NCBI RefSeq assembly: GCF_034421375.1
Contig: NZ_CP139779.1
Span: forward strand, 2,418,001-2,482,000
Origin: Microbacterium invictum
GTDB lineage: Bacteria > Actinomycetota > Actinomycetes > Actinomycetales > Microbacteriaceae
DNA: 64,000 nucleotides
Direction of reading: 5' to 3'
Position 1 is the first letter of the stretch. Each line of letters starts with the position of its first letter. The translations under genes and the position numbers were made by a program. The notes beneath the pieces are model-generated. The model had not been told where the DNA came from and made no database searches. It saw only the letters and a list, made by a program, of their open reading frames with translations. Of the stretch, positions 23,231 to 33,377 are shown piece after piece.

Positions 23231-23320
23231 GCGCTCAGGGTACGCCCCAGCGCTCCCGACCGCCGGGCGGGCGCCCGCGCCACGCCGCGACATCCGCGGG
23301 CAGCGGCGGCAGGAGTCCCG

Positions 23321-24718
23321 GTGAGCGATCTTCTCGGGATGTCGGCGGTCGACCTCGCCGCGCTGCTCCAGCGTCGCGAGGTCCGCGCCGTGGAGCTCGT
23401 CGACGCCGCGCTCGCGCGGGCGGCGGCCACGAGCGGGCTCGGCGCCTTCGTCGAGGTGACCGCGGAACGGGCGCGCGCCGCTGCGGCACGACGCGACGCC
23501 ACGGCACCGGACGGGCCGCTGTGGGGCATCCCGATCGCGGACAAGGACCTGGTGGCGCGCGCCGGGGTGCCGACCCGGTACGGATCGCGCGCCCGCGAGG
23601 GGTTCGTCCCCACGGTGTCCGACCCGCTCGCGGCCGCTCTCGATCGCGCGGGCGCGGTGAGCATCGGCAAGACGAGCACGTCGGAGTTCGGACTCACGGG
23701 GTACACCGAGCCGCGGGGCGGCGGGGCGTGGGCGCGCGACCCCTGGAACCCCGGCGACGGCGCCGGCGGCTCGAGCGGCGGGGCCGCGGTCGCCGTGGCG
23801 ACGGGGGTGCTGGCCATCGCTCCGGCCTCGGACGGCGGTGGATCGATCCGCATCCCCGCGGCCACGGTCGGCGTCGTGGGGCTGAAGCCCTCGCGGGGGC
23901 GCCTCCCCCTCGGATCGGGCCTGGACGCCCCCGAGGGCCTCGCCGTCACCGGGCCCCTCGCGCGGACGGTCGCCGACGCGGCGTTCCTCCTCGACGCCCT
24001 CTGCGCGCTCGCCCCGTACGACTTCTCGGTGCGCGCGGGCGACGCACCGCCGTTCCTCCCGGCCACGGCGGGCGACCCGCCGCGTCTGCGTGTGGGCCTC
24101 ACCACCGTGTCGCCCTGGGACGACGACATCGACATCGCCGTGGACCCCTCCGCGGTCGATGCGCTGCACGCGGCCGCGACGATGCTCGCCTCCGCCGGAC
24201 ACGAGGTGACGGATGCCTCGTGGCAGCCGCAGCGCTACGGCCCGCTCTTCCGGGTGCTCTGGCGCGCGAGCGCCGCACGCATCCCGCTCACCCACGACGA
24301 CCTGGCAATCGTCGAGCCCCTCACGGCGTGGCTGGTGCGAGAGGGCCGGGCCCTGGACGCGCGCGTGCTGCTGAGCGCCCTGGCCGAGGCCCGCGTCTTC
24401 GAGCGGGAGACGATCCGCGCCTTCGCACCGTACGACGTGGTGCTCACCCCCGCGCTCGCGCAGACGCCGCGCCCGATCGGCTGGTACGACGGCGACGACC
24501 CCGAGAGCACCTTCGCCCAGCAGGTGCAGTATGCGCCCTTCAGCAGCTTCGTCAACGTCGCCGGGCTCCCCGCGATCGTGCTGCCCGTTGCGATGACGGG
24601 CGGGCATCCGGTGAGCGTGCAGCTCGTCGGCCGACCGGGCGGCGAGCGGGCGATCATCGCCGCCGCCGCTCAGCTCGAGGGACTGCGCGGACCGCTTCCG
24701 CTCCCGCCTACGCCGTGA
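23321..24718 (+). CDS. amidase (amidase-signature family)
   Basis: A 465-residue amidase-signature hydrolase. The Ser-cisSer-Lys triad is complete: K75 in IPIADKDLV, S151/S152 in DGAGGSSGGAAVAVA and the nucleophile S175 in DGGGSIRIPA. It hydrolyses amide bonds of small molecules; GatA is unlikely because no gatC or gatB lies nearby and the C-terminal half differs from GatA. GTG at 23321 has AGGAG five bases upstream. Its last 11 bases overlap the end of the convergent amidohydrolase gene, which hints that both belong to one catabolic unit but does not prove it. Confidence 0.9.
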   Translation: MSDLLGMSAVDLAALLQRREVRAVELVDAALARAAATSGLGAFVEVTAERARAAAARRDATAPDGPLWGIPIADKDLVARAGVPTRYGSRAREGFVPTVSDPLAAALDRAGAVSIGKTSTSEFGLTGYTEPRGGGAWARDPWNPGDGAGGSSGGAAVAVATGVLAIAPASDGGGSIRIPAATVGVVGLKPSRGRLPLGSGLDAPEGLAVTGPLARTVADAAFLLDALCALAPYDFSVRAGDAPPFLPATAGDPPRLRVGLTTVSPWDDDIDIAVDPSAVDALHAAATMLASAGHEVTDASWQPQRYGPLFRVLWRASAARIPLTHDDLAIVEPLTAWLVREGRALDARVLLSALAEARVFERETIRAFAPYDVVLTPALAQTPRPIGWYDGDDPESTFAQQVQYAPFSSFVNVAGLPAIVLPVAMTGGHPVSVQLVGRPGGERAIIAAAAQLEGLRGPLPLPPTP

Positions 24719-26435
24719 GGTGACAGCAGGCGGGGATGCCCAGGGTGCGCAGTGCCGCGAAGTCGGCGTCGTCGACCTGTCCCGATGCGGCCGCGAACGC
24801 CCCCAGGTCGATCGCCTCGCCCCCGATCCACGTGCCCTTGACGCCGATGGCACCGATCCGCTCGGGCGCCACGGCGAACGGGTCGGCGTCGAGCGCGACG
24901 AGGTCCGCGAGCTTCCCCGGCGCGATCGAGCCCACCTCGGCCTCCGTGCCGAGGGCGAAGGCCGCGTTGACCGTCTCAGCCGCGATCGCCTCGAACAGCG
25001 TCACCGCCTGATCGACGCCGCGTACCGCCCCGCTGGAGGTCCGCCGCGTGACGGCCGTCTGGATGTTCAGCAGCGGGGACGGCGGGCTGACGCTGCCGTC
25101 GTTGTGGAAGGACGGGTGCACGCCGGCGTCGAAGGCGTCGCGGAAGCGCTGCCAGCGCGATCCGACCTCCGCCTCGAAGATCTGCCCGTCCAGCAGGTCT
25201 CCCCAGTAGTGGAACTGGAACGGTCCCATCGAGGCGACGACGCCGAGATCGGCCATCCGCCGGAACTGGTCGCGACGCGCACCGCCGATGTGCTCCACGC
25301 GCCACCGATGATCGGTCCGGGTCAGCCCATGGCGATCGAGGGCGCGGCTGAAGGCGTCCAGCACGACGTCCAGGGCGATGTCGCCGTTGACGTGGAAGGC
25401 CATCTGCCACCCTGTCGGCGCGTGGGCATCGAGCAGGGCATCGAGCTGCACGCGGGTGTAGTTCATCGGCCCCTCCCCCGTCACCCCCGCAGGGATCCCG
25501 GCCGCCCGTGTCGTCGGGGTGTCGAGGTAGGGGGTGCTCATCGCCACGTTCCCCACCCAGGGTGAGCCGTCCGCCCACAGCTTGATGCCGCGCTTGCGCA
25601 GCATGGTCGCGGGCGCCGTCGAGACGAAGGGATCGGCGCAGTCGGGCTCGGTCGACATGTGGTAGAGCGTGATGCGGAGAGGGCAGTGCGGCAGCGCCGC
25701 GAGGGTCTCGTAGGCCTGTTTCAGCGGCGTCTTGTAGGTGTGCTCGGACGTCGAGGTGATCCCCGCCGAGGCCATGAGCATGTAGTACTCCACCGCGCCC
25801 TGCAGGGGCTTCGTCCCGGTCGACACCGCCTGGAGGACGGGGGTGGCCAGAGCCATCATCGCGGGCACCTCCGTGGCCCGGCCGTCCAGGCGGCCGTCCG
25901 CCCGCCGGCCGAAGCTCCCACCCACGGGATCGGCCGGAGGGTTCTCGGTCCAGCCGAGCGTCCGCAGCACCGCAGAGGTCACCGACGCCGCATGGCCGGA
26001 GTTGTTGGCCACGAGCACCATCCGATCGCCGAAGATCGCATCCAGTTCGTCGGCGTCGGGAGTGGCATGCCGCTGGAGGAGGCCGTCGAAGCCGAAGAAC
26101 GACAGCGGGGCTCCCGGCTGGGTCTCGTCGATCGCGCGGCGGAAGACGGCGAGGACGTCGTCCCAGGTGGGCGCGAACCACGGTGCGATCCAGTACGCCG
26201 GCGGCATCGTCGCCATGCCGCTGAGGACAGGATGCGAGTGCGCGTCGATGAAGCCGGGAAGAAGCGCCGCCGCCCCGGTGTCGACGAGCGCGGCGTCAGG
26301 GAGAACGGCGCGGCATTCGGCCACGGTGCCGACCGCGACGATGCGCTCCCCGGAGAGGGCGATCGCGTCGGCACGCGGCCGCGCCGGATCCATGGTGATC
26401 ACCGTTCCGGCGGTGAGGATGCGGTCAGTGGGCAT
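24708..26435 (-). CDS. amidohydrolase family protein (YtcJ-like)
   Basis: A 575-residue metal-dependent hydrolase of the amidohydrolase_3/YtcJ branch. The N-terminal beta-sandwich leads to the metal motif GFIDAHSHPVLSG (H66, H68), with later ligands in HVNGDIALDV, WRVEHIGGA and HNDGSVSPPSPL. The C-terminal part repeats the small sandwich (GSIAPGKLADLVALDADPF). Members act on N-acylated or cyclic amides; the substrate is unknown. ATG at 26435 fits the usual start DRILTAGTVITMD. The gene is convergent with, and overlaps, the amidase. It is read toward prmC but separated from it by the plus-strand cys genes. Confidence 0.9.
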   Translation of the reverse strand: MPTDRILTAGTVITMDPARPRADAIALSGERIVAVGTVAECRAVLPDAALVDTGAAALLPGFIDAHSHPVLSGMATMPPAYWIAPWFAPTWDDVLAVFRRAIDETQPGAPLSFFGFDGLLQRHATPDADELDAIFGDRMVLVANNSGHAASVTSAVLRTLGWTENPPADPVGGSFGRRADGRLDGRATEVPAMMALATPVLQAVSTGTKPLQGAVEYYMLMASAGITSTSEHTYKTPLKQAYETLAALPHCPLRITLYHMSTEPDCADPFVSTAPATMLRKRGIKLWADGSPWVGNVAMSTPYLDTPTTRAAGIPAGVTGEGPMNYTRVQLDALLDAHAPTGWQMAFHVNGDIALDVVLDAFSRALDRHGLTRTDHRWRVEHIGGARRDQFRRMADLGVVASMGPFQFHYWGDLLDGQIFEAEVGSRWQRFRDAFDAGVHPSFHNDGSVSPPSPLLNIQTAVTRRTSSGAVRGVDQAVTLFEAIAAETVNAAFALGTEAEVGSIAPGKLADLVALDADPFAVAPERIGAIGVKGTWIGGEAIDLGAFAAASGQVDDADFAALRTLGIPACCHLTA

Positions 26436-26520
26436 GGACGACCTCCGAACGGTGCGGCAGCGACGAGACGGCGCTCGCGCTCACCCGACCACATCCCCGC
26501 GCCGGTGTAAAGCGGCGGAA

Positions 26521-26538
26521 CGATCCCGGGCGGGATCG
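26521..26538 (-). terminator. Hairpin after prfA
   Basis: The sequence CGATCCCG, a two-base loop, then CGGGATCG forms an 8-bp perfect stem three bases beyond the prfA stop. It could end the thr-rho-prfA transcript before the inserted amidohydrolase gene. There is no strong U tract. Confidence 0.5.
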
Positions 26539-26540
26539 GG

Positions 26541-27641
26541 TCAGGCGTCGCCCTCGCCGCCGAGGGCGGCGAGGCGCTCCTCCTCATCCGCGGCGATGCA
26601 CGATTCGATGAGCGGCTCGAGCGCCCCGTCCATCACCTGGTCGAGGTTGTAGGCCTTGTAGCCGGTGCGATGGTCGGCGATGCGGTTCTCGGGGAAGTTG
26701 TAGGTGCGGATGCGCTCGGAGCGATCCATGCCGCGGATCTGCGACTTCCGGGCATCGGATGCCGCGGCATCGCGTTCCTCCTGCTGACGCGCCAGGAGCC
26801 GGGCCCGGAGCACCCGCATGCCCGCCTCGCGGTTCTGCAGCTGGGACTTCTCGTTCTGCATGGACACGACGATCCCGGTCGGGAGGTGGGTGATGCGCAC
26901 CGCCGAGTCGGTCGTGTTCACCGACTGGCCGCCGGGGCCTGAGGAGCGGAAGACGTCGATCTTCAGCTCGTTGGGATCGATCTGCACCTCTTCGGGTTCG
27001 TCGACCTCGGGGAAGACGAGCACGCCGGTGGTCGAGGTGTGGATCCGCCCCTGCGACTCCGTCGCCGGGACCCGCTGCACGCGGTGCACGCCGCCCTCGT
27101 ACTTCAGGTGCGCCCACACGCCCTGCGCGGGGTCGGACGAGGATCCCTTGATCGCCACCTGGACGTCCTTGTACCCGCCGAGGTCGGACTCGGTGCGCTC
27201 GAGGAGCTCGGTCTTCCAGCCCTTCGCCGCGGCGTACTGCAGGTACATGCGCAGCAGGTCGGCGGCGAACAGCGCGCTTTCGGCGCCGCCCTCGCCGGCC
27301 TTGATCTCCATGATCACGTCGCGGGCGTCATCCGGATCCCGCGGGATCAGCAGCCGCCGCAGTTTCTCCTGCGCATCGGCGAGCCGCGCCTCCAGGGACG
27401 GCACCTCCTCGGCGAACGACGCATCCTCCCGGGCGAGGTCGCGCGCGGCGTCCAGATCCTCGGATGCCGCGAGCACGGCCTCGTGCGCCGTGACGATGCG
27501 CGAGAGCTCCGCGTACCGCCGGTTGACGCGCTTGGCGCGCGCGGCGTCGGCGTGCACCGCCGGGTCGGACAGCTCGTGCTGCACCGCGGCGTGCTCGTCG
27601 ATCAGTGCGCGCACCGATTCCCACATGGCGGGCTCAGCCAC
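26541..27641 (-). CDS. prfA: peptide chain release factor 1
   Basis: A 366-residue class I release factor for UAA and UAG. The PxT anticodon-like motif is PAT at 192-194 ([15 protein letters not shown]) and the catalytic GGQ is at 237-239 in [15 protein letters not shown]. The GGQ glutamine is the target of PrmC. The start may be GTG at 27641 or ATG at 27626 ([12 protein letters not shown]); neither has a strong ribosome site, and the first is kept. It begins 11 bases after the rho stop. In many actinobacteria rpmE lies between rho and prfA, but here there is no room for it. Confidence 0.96.
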   Translation of the reverse strand: MAEPAMWESVRALIDEHAAVQHELSDPAVHADAARAKRVNRRYAELSRIVTAHEAVLAASEDLDAARDLAREDASFAEEVPSLEARLADAQEKLRRLLIPRDPDDARDVIMEIKAGEGGAESALFAADLLRMYLQYAAAKGWKTELLERTESDLGGYKDVQVAIKGSSSDPAQGVWAHLKYEGGVHRVQRVPATESQGRIHTSTTGVLVFPEVDEPEEVQIDPNELKIDVFRSSGPGGQSVNTTDSAVRITHLPTGIVVSMQNEKSQLQNREAGMRVLRARLLARQQEERDAAASDARKSQIRGMDRSERIRTYNFPENRIADHRTGYKAYNLDQVMDGALEPLIESCIAADEEERLAALGGEGDA

Positions 27642-27652
27642 GGGCGACCCGC

Positions 27653-29833
27653 TCAGCGGATGCTGTTGTCGTGACCGTGGCTGCCGCCGTGGCCGCCGTG
27701 ACCGCCCTGGGTGGGAGCCGGCATCGACTTCTGCATCTGGACGAGGAACTCCACGTTCGAGCCCGTCTCCTTGAGCTTGCCGAGCACGACCTCCAGCGCC
27801 TGCTGGGGGTCCAGGCCCGCGAGGGCGCGGCGGAGCTTCCAGGTGATCTTGACCTCGTCCGCCGACATCAGCATCTCCTCCCGACGCGTCGACGAGGCGT
27901 TGACGTCGACGGCGGGGAAGATGCGCTTGTCGGCGAGCTGGCGGTTCAGACGCAGCTCGCTGTTGCCGGTGCCCTTGAACTCCTCGAAGATCACCTCGTC
28001 CATCTTCGAGCCGGTCTCGACCAGCGCCGTGGCGAGGATCGTGAGCGAACCGCCGTTCTCGATGTTGCGTGCCGCGCCGAAGAAGCGCTTGGGCGGGTAC
28101 AGCGCCGAGGCGTCGACCCCGCCGGTGAGCACGCGACCCGAGGTGGGCGCCGAGATGTTGTAGGCACGGCCGAGGCGCGTGATCGAGTCGAGCAGCACGA
28201 CGACATCGCGACCGAGCTCCACCAGGCGCTTCGCACGCTCGATGGCGAGCTCGGCGACCGTGGTGTGGTCCTCGGCGGGGCGGTCGAAGGTCGAGGCGAT
28301 GACCTCGCCGCGAACCGTCCGCTGCATGTCGGTGACCTCTTCGGGGCGCTCGTCGACGAGCACGACCATCAGGTGCACCTCGGGGTTGTTGGTCGCGATG
28401 GCGTTGGCGATCTGCTGCAGCACGATCGTCTTGCCGGCCTTGGGCGGGGCGACGATGAGGCCGCGCTGACCCTTGCCGATCGGGGCGACGAGGTCGATGA
28501 TGCGCTGCGTCAGCTTCTCGGGCGCGGTCTCCAGGCGCAGGCGCTCCTGGGGGTAGAGCGGCGTGAGCTTGCCGAACTCGACGCGCTCGGCGGCGTCGTC
28601 GACCGACAGACCGTTCACGGCGTCGACCTTGACCAGCGCGTTGTACTTCTGGCGGCTGGACTGCTCACCCTCGCGCGGCTGCTTGATCGAGCCGACGACC
28701 GCGTCGCCCTTGCGCAGGTTGTACTTCTTCACCTGGCCGAGCGAGACGTAGACGTCCTGCGGGCCGGGGAGGTACCCGGTGGTGCGGACGAACGCGTAGT
28801 TGTCGAGCACGTCGAGGATGCCCGCGATCGGGATGAGGACGTCGTCCTCGTTGATCTCGGTCTCGAACTCGTCGACCGGGCCCTGACCGCGGCGCTTGTT
28901 GCGCTGGCGTCCCCGACCGCCCGTCGACGAGGTGTCGTCGTCGGAGGCCTCCGGGCCGGCGTTGGCAGGGGTGCCGCCGTTCTGGTTCTGCGCCCCACGA
29001 CCGTTTCCGCCCTGGTTCTGAGCGCCCTGGTTCTGGGTGCCCTGGCCGTTGCCGGCCTCCTGGGCGTTGCCGTTCTGGCCGCCGCGGTTGCGGTTGCGGC
29101 TGCGGTTGCGGCTCCGTCCGCGGGACGGGGTCTCGTCGGCGCTGTCGTCGCGGGAGTCGGCGTCGCCGCTCTCGGGCGCGGCCGGCGCGTCGTCGGACTG
29201 CGCGGCGGCAGCCGCCTCGGGTTCCGCTGCACCGTCGCCGCCCGGGGCGGCGTCAGGGGTCGCGGTGGCCCCGGAGGGGGTCTCGTCGGATGCCGCGATG
29301 TCTGCGGCGGTCTCGGACCCCGAAGCTCCGGCCTCGCCGGCGGCGGGCTGGTCTTCCGCGGGCTGGTCGGCGGCAGGCTGGTCGGCAGCCGGCTGGTCAG
29401 CGGTGGGCTCGGCTGCGGCGGGCTCGACCTCGGCCGCGGATGCGGCGTCCGCAGCGGCGGCGTCGGCGGCCGCGCTGGCCTTGGTGGCGCGGGTGCGCTT
29501 GGGGCGGGTGGTCGCGGTCACGCCCTCGGTCTTTGCTCGACGGGGCGCGCGCTTGCGCGGCGCGGTCTCCGCCGGAGCCTCCTCCGCAGCCGCGTCCTCG
29601 GCGGGGGCGCCCTCAGCGGCCGGTGCGTCGGCGGGGTCAGCGGCCGGTGATTCCTCCGGAGCCGCCGCAGCGGCGGCATCCGCGCCCTCGGCCGACGCGT
29701 CGGCGTCGGTCGGAGCTTCGGCGTCAGCCGGGTTGTCAGGGGTGGTGTTCGGGTCCGTGGCGGCGTCCGCGGGCGCGTCTGCGCGCTCGTCGGTGGTGTC
29801 GTCAGGGGTGTGGACCTCGGAGATGGACTCCAC
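27653..29833 (-). CDS. rho: transcription termination factor Rho with long disordered N-terminus
   Basis: A 726-residue hexameric RNA helicase that ends transcription. The C-terminal ~400 residues are normal Rho: the RNA-binding fold from [18 protein letters not shown], Walker [16 protein letters not shown], Walker [19 protein letters not shown], and the Q/R loops. The first ~310 residues are low-complexity: Ala/Asp/Glu/Pro-rich ([14 protein letters not shown] repeats), a basic KRAPRRAK stretch, then an Arg/Asn/Gln/Gly-rich segment ([17 protein letters not shown]). I cannot find the usual N-terminal Rho_N helical domain. The GTG at 29833 has AAGGAG six bases upstream. It follows thrB and is followed within 11 bases by prfA. 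Confidence 0.97.
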   Translation of the reverse strand: MESISEVHTPDDTTDERADAPADAATDPNTTPDNPADAEAPTDADASAEGADAAAAAAPEESPAADPADAPAAEGAPAEDAAAEEAPAETAPRKRAPRRAKTEGVTATTRPKRTRATKASAAADAAAADAASAAEVEPAAAEPTADQPAADQPAADQPAEDQPAAGEAGASGSETAADIAASDETPSGATATPDAAPGGDGAAEPEAAAAAQSDDAPAAPESGDADSRDDSADETPSRGRSRNRSRNRNRGGQNGNAQEAGNGQGTQNQGAQNQGGNGRGAQNQNGGTPANAGPEASDDDTSSTGGRGRQRNKRRGQGPVDEFETEINEDDVLIPIAGILDVLDNYAFVRTTGYLPGPQDVYVSLGQVKKYNLRKGDAVVGSIKQPREGEQSSRQKYNALVKVDAVNGLSVDDAAERVEFGKLTPLYPQERLRLETAPEKLTQRIIDLVAPIGKGQRGLIVAPPKAGKTIVLQQIANAIATNNPEVHLMVVLVDERPEEVTDMQRTVRGEVIASTFDRPAEDHTTVAELAIERAKRLVELGRDVVVLLDSITRLGRAYNISAPTSGRVLTGGVDASALYPPKRFFGAARNIENGGSLTILATALVETGSKMDEVIFEEFKGTGNSELRLNRQLADKRIFPAVDVNASSTRREEMLMSADEVKITWKLRRALAGLDPQQALEVVLGKLKETGSNVEFLVQMQKSMPAPTQGGHGGHGGSHGHDNSIR

Positions 29834-30011
29834 GAGTTCTCCTTGTCAGCAGATTGCAGGCAGATGGATGTCAGACGGTGCACGATGACCGCACGCGCGG
29901 CAAAGCAGAATCTCGTCCGGTGCCCGGCGACCCGGCGTGGCTAGAGCGCCTCGGCAGGACGAGAGGTGTGCGGTGTTTTCGCAGAATTGCGACGGAGGCC
30001 AGATTCACGTG

Positions 30012-30950
30012 TCACGTGGAACCCTCCGCGTACTCCCTCACTGTACCACCCTTGACGTCCACGGCCAGCATGAGCGCCTCCCACGGGGTGTCGGTGGCGC
30101 GCTCGGCGACGGCCACCGCTTCGAGGCGCCGACCGGGTCCGTCGGCGAGCACGAGGACACTGGGCCCGGCGCCGGAGACGACCGCGGCGAACCCGACGGC
30201 GCGCAGCGCCCGCACCAGCCTGTCGGTGTCGGGCATGGCCTGCGCACGGTAGTTCTGGTGCAGCTTGTCCTCGGTCGCGGCGAGCAGCAGCTCGGGGCTC
30301 TGGGTGAGCGCGGCGATCAGCAGCGCCGATCGCGACACGTTGAAGACGGCATCCTCGCGGGGCACCTGAAGGGGCTGCAGGCTCCGCGCGACCGAGGTGG
30401 ACATCGTGAACTCGGGGACGAACACCAGCGGCGCGACACCGCGGTGCACGAGCAGCTTCTTGTGCTGCGGCCGCCCGTGGTCGACCCAGGCGATCGTGAG
30501 TCCCCCGAAGAGGGCGGGCGCGACGTTGTCGGGGTGGCCCTCCATCTCGGTGGCCAGTCGCAGCAGGGTGTCGTCGTCGAGATCGACGTCGCCGGCGAGC
30601 AGACCCTTCGCGGCGAGGAGGCCCGAGACGACGGCCGCGCCCGAGGACCCGAGGCCCCGACCGTGCGGGATGACGTTGACGGCGCGCAGCCGCAGCCCCG
30701 GCATCTCGCGTCCGACCGCGTCGAACGCATAACGGACGGCTTGCACCACCAGGTGCGAGGCGTCGCGCGGGACACCGTCCGACCCCTGGCCCTCGACGTC
30801 GATCTCGAGGTGCCCCGGGTCGAGGGCGGTGACGGTGAGCTCGTCGTAGACGCTGAGGGCCAGGCCGAGCGTGTCGAAGCCGGGGCCGAGGTTCGCGCTC
30901 GTCGCCGGCACCCGCACGACGACTTCTCGCCCCACGGGCACCGCGCTCAC
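30012..30950 (-). CDS. thrB: homoserine kinase
   Basis: A 312-residue GHMP-family kinase that phosphorylates homoserine for threonine synthesis. The ATP loop [19 protein letters not shown] and the N-terminal [21 protein letters not shown] are diagnostic, as is the C-terminal [11 protein letters not shown]. The GTG at 30950 overlaps the thrC stop as GTGA; an open frame continues upstream but only as antisense of thrC. It ends the hom-thrC-thrB run, 178 bp before rho. Confidence 0.96.
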   Translation of the reverse strand: MSAVPVGREVVVRVPATSANLGPGFDTLGLALSVYDELTVTALDPGHLEIDVEGQGSDGVPRDASHLVVQAVRYAFDAVGREMPGLRLRAVNVIPHGRGLGSSGAAVVSGLLAAKGLLAGDVDLDDDTLLRLATEMEGHPDNVAPALFGGLTIAWVDHGRPQHKKLLVHRGVAPLVFVPEFTMSTSVARSLQPLQVPREDAVFNVSRSALLIAALTQSPELLLAATEDKLHQNYRAQAMPDTDRLVRALRAVGFAAVVSGAGPSVLVLADGPGRRLEAVAVAERATDTPWEALMLAVDVKGGTVREYAEGST

Positions 30951-32035
30951 GCCGGTGCCGCGACGGGCGCGAGCTCGAGCACCGAGGCGACCTCGGTGGT
31001 CGCGGCGTCGACCACCGTCGGCTGCACCTCCGAGCCGTCGGCGTTGCGCAGCGCCCACTGCGGATCCTTCAGCCCGTGACCGGTCACGGTGAGCACCACG
31101 CGCGAGCCGGCGGGAATGACCCCGGCCTCGGCGCGGTCGAGGAGCCCCGCGACGCTGATCGCCGAGGCGGGCTCGACGAAGATGCCGACCTCGCCCGACA
31201 GCAGCTTCTGCGCGGCGAGGATCCGCTCGTCGTCGATGGCGCCGAAGTAACCGTCCGTGGCCTCGCGCTCCTCGAGGGCGAACTGCCACGAGGCGGGGTT
31301 GCCGATCCGGATCGCGCTGGCGATCGTCTCGGGGTGACGCACGACGGCGCCGCTGACGAGCGGTGCGCTGCCGGCCGCCTGGAACCCGAACATGCGAGGC
31401 AGGCGCGTCGAGGCACCCCGCTCGACCTCTTCGCGGTAACCGCGTGAGTAGGCGGTGTAGTTGCCGGCGTTCCCGACGGGGATGAAGTGGAAGTCCGGCG
31501 CGTCGCCGAGGACCTCGACGACCTCGTAGGCCGCGGTCTTCTGGCCTTCGATCCGGTCGGGGTTGACGGAGTTGACCAGGTGCACGGGGTAGTTGTCGGC
31601 GAGCTCGCGCGCGATCTCGAGGCAGTCGTCGAAGTTGCCGCGGATCTGGATGAGGCGGCCCTGGTGGGCGACCGCCTGGCTGAGCTTGCCCATGGCGATC
31701 TTGCCCTCGGGCACCAGCACGGCGGCGGTGATGCCGGCGTGCGCGGCGTAGGCCGCCGCCGAGGCGGAGGTGTTGCCCGTGGACGCGCAGATGACCGCCT
31801 TCGCGCCGTGCTCGACGGCGCGCGAGAGCGCAACCGTCATGCCGCGGTCCTTGAACGATCCGGTGGGGTTCATCCCCTCGTACTTCACCCAGACGTCGGC
31901 GCCGGTGCGCCGGGACAGCGCCGGTGCCGGAAGGAGGGGCGTGCCGCCCTCCCCCAGCGTGACCACGGTGGAGTCGTCGGTCACTCCGAGTCGGTCGGCG
32001 TATTCGCGGAGGACTCCCCGCCAGACGTGCGCCAT
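30947..32035 (-). CDS. thrC: threonine synthase
   Basis: A 362-residue PLP enzyme converting O-phosphohomoserine to threonine. The PLP lysine is K62 in [11 protein letters not shown], and [16 protein letters not shown] and the C-terminal [12 protein letters not shown] are the family blocks. The ATG at 32035 lies one base after the hom stop, so it is translated directly after hom. A longer open frame upstream lies within hom and is not used. It is the short, bacterial type without an N-terminal domain. Confidence 0.97.
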   Translation of the reverse strand: MAHVWRGVLREYADRLGVTDDSTVVTLGEGGTPLLPAPALSRRTGADVWVKYEGMNPTGSFKDRGMTVALSRAVEHGAKAVICASTGNTSASAAAYAAHAGITAAVLVPEGKIAMGKLSQAVAHQGRLIQIRGNFDDCLEIARELADNYPVHLVNSVNPDRIEGQKTAAYEVVEVLGDAPDFHFIPVGNAGNYTAYSRGYREEVERGASTRLPRMFGFQAAGSAPLVSGAVVRHPETIASAIRIGNPASWQFALEEREATDGYFGAIDDERILAAQKLLSGEVGIFVEPASAISVAGLLDRAEAGVIPAGSRVVLTVTGHGLKDPQWALRNADGSEVQPTVVDAATTEVASVLELAPVAAPA

Positions 32036-32036
32036 G

Positions 32037-33377
32037 TCACTCTCCTTCCACTCGCAGCACCGAGACGACCCGTTCGACGACGCCGCTGCCGGCCAATCGT
32101 GCCACGGTCTCGCTGAGGTCCTGCTCCTTGGCTTTGTGCGTGCCGATGACCAGGCGCGCGGTGTTCTCAGGGGTCTGCGGCGCCGTGCCGCCGCCGGGGA
32201 CCGGCTCGCCGGCCACGGTCTGCTCGACGGTCGCGATCGAGACCCGGCCCTCGGACAGGATGCCCGCCACCGTGGCGAGCACCCCCGGCTCGTCGTCGAC
32301 CTCGAGGGTGATCTGGTAGCGCGTGGTGACCCGGCCGATGGGCACGATGGCGAGGTTCGCGCGGGTGGACTCCCCCACCCCGACACCGCCGGCGATGTGA
32401 CGCCGGGCGGCCGAGACGACATCGCCGAGGACGGCCGAGGCGGTCTGCACACCACCGGCACCGGCGCCGTAGAACATGAGGTTCCCCGCGGCCTCGGCCT
32501 GCACGAACACGGCGTTGTTGGCCCCGTGGACGCTCGCCAGGGGGTGCGTGCGATCGATGAGAGCGGGGTAGACCCGCACCGAGATCGACTCGGAGTCGTC
32601 GGCATCGCGCAGGCGCTCGCAGACGGCGAGCAGCTTGATCACGAGCCCGGCGTGCCGCGCGGCATCCATCATCGCCTTGTCGATGCCGGTGATGCCCTCG
32701 CGATGCACCGATTCCAGCGGCACCGAGGTGTGGAAGGCCAGGCTCGCCAGGATCGCCGCCTTCTGCGCCGCGTCGTAGCCCTCGACGTCCGCCGTCGGAT
32801 CGGCCTCCGCGTACCCGAGGCGCTGGGCGTCGGCGAGCACATCGGCGAACTCCGCGCCCTCGGTGTCCATGCGGTCGAGGATGTAGTTGGTCGTTCCGTT
32901 GACGATGCCCATGATGCGCTGCACGCGGTCGCCGGCGAGCGAATCGCGCAGCGGACGGATGATCGGGATCGCACCCGCCGCCGCGGCCTCGTAGTACACC
33001 TGCGCGCCGACCTGATCGGCGGCGTCGAAGATCTCAGGGCCGTGGGTGGCGAGCAGCGCCTTGTTGGCGGTGACGACGTCGGCGCCGGAGTTGATCGCCT
33101 GGAGCAGGTAGGTGCGCGCCGGCTCGATACCGCCCATGAGCTCGATCACGATGTCGGCGCCGACGATGAGGCTCTCGGCGTCGGTGGTGAACAGCTCCTT
33201 GGGCAGGTCGGTCTCGCGCGGGGCGTCGAGCTTGCGCACCGCGATGCCGGCGAGCTCGAGGCTCGCGCCGGCACGATCGGCGAGCTCGGCGCTGTGCAGG
33301 CGCAGCAGCGCGGCGACCTGCGAGCCGACGGCGCCGGCTCCCAGGAGCGCGACGCGCAGGCGACGGTAATCAGGCAT
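32037..33377 (-). CDS. hom: homoserine dehydrogenase
   Basis: A 446-residue NAD(P)H-dependent enzyme reducing aspartate semialdehyde to homoserine, the branch point for Thr and Met. The Rossmann start [17 protein letters not shown], the catalytic region [14 protein letters not shown] and [17 protein letters not shown] are present. The C-terminal ~80 residues are an ACT domain ([19 protein letters not shown]), the site of threonine feedback inhibition in this family. The ATG at 33377 overlaps the end of lysA by eight bases. The homoserine supplied here also feeds metX and metY at the right end of the window. Confidence 0.97.
   Translation of the reverse strand: MPDYRRLRVALLGAGAVGSQVAALLRLHSAELADRAGASLELAGIAVRKLDAPRETDLPKELFTTDAESLIVGADIVIELMGGIEPARTYLLQAINSGADVVTANKALLATHGPEIFDAADQVGAQVYYEAAAAGAIPIIRPLRDSLAGDRVQRIMGIVNGTTNYILDRMDTEGAEFADVLADAQRLGYAEADPTADVEGYDAAQKAAILASLAFHTSVPLESVHREGITGIDKAMMDAARHAGLVIKLLAVCERLRDADDSESISVRVYPALIDRTHPLASVHGANNAVFVQAEAAGNLMFYGAGAGGVQTASAVLGDVVSAARRHIAGGVGVGESTRANLAIVPIGRVTTRYQITLEVDDEPGVLATVAGILSEGRVSIATVEQTVAGEPVPGGGTAPQTPENTARLVIGTHKAKEQDLSETVARLAGSGVVERVVSVLRVEGE

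Noticed and set aside
30004..30020. Two overlapping CACGTG motifs resembling a ParB parS site
   Set aside because: Only about 12 of 16 positions match parS for the better one, it lies at the thrB 3' end, and no parAB or origin genes are nearby.
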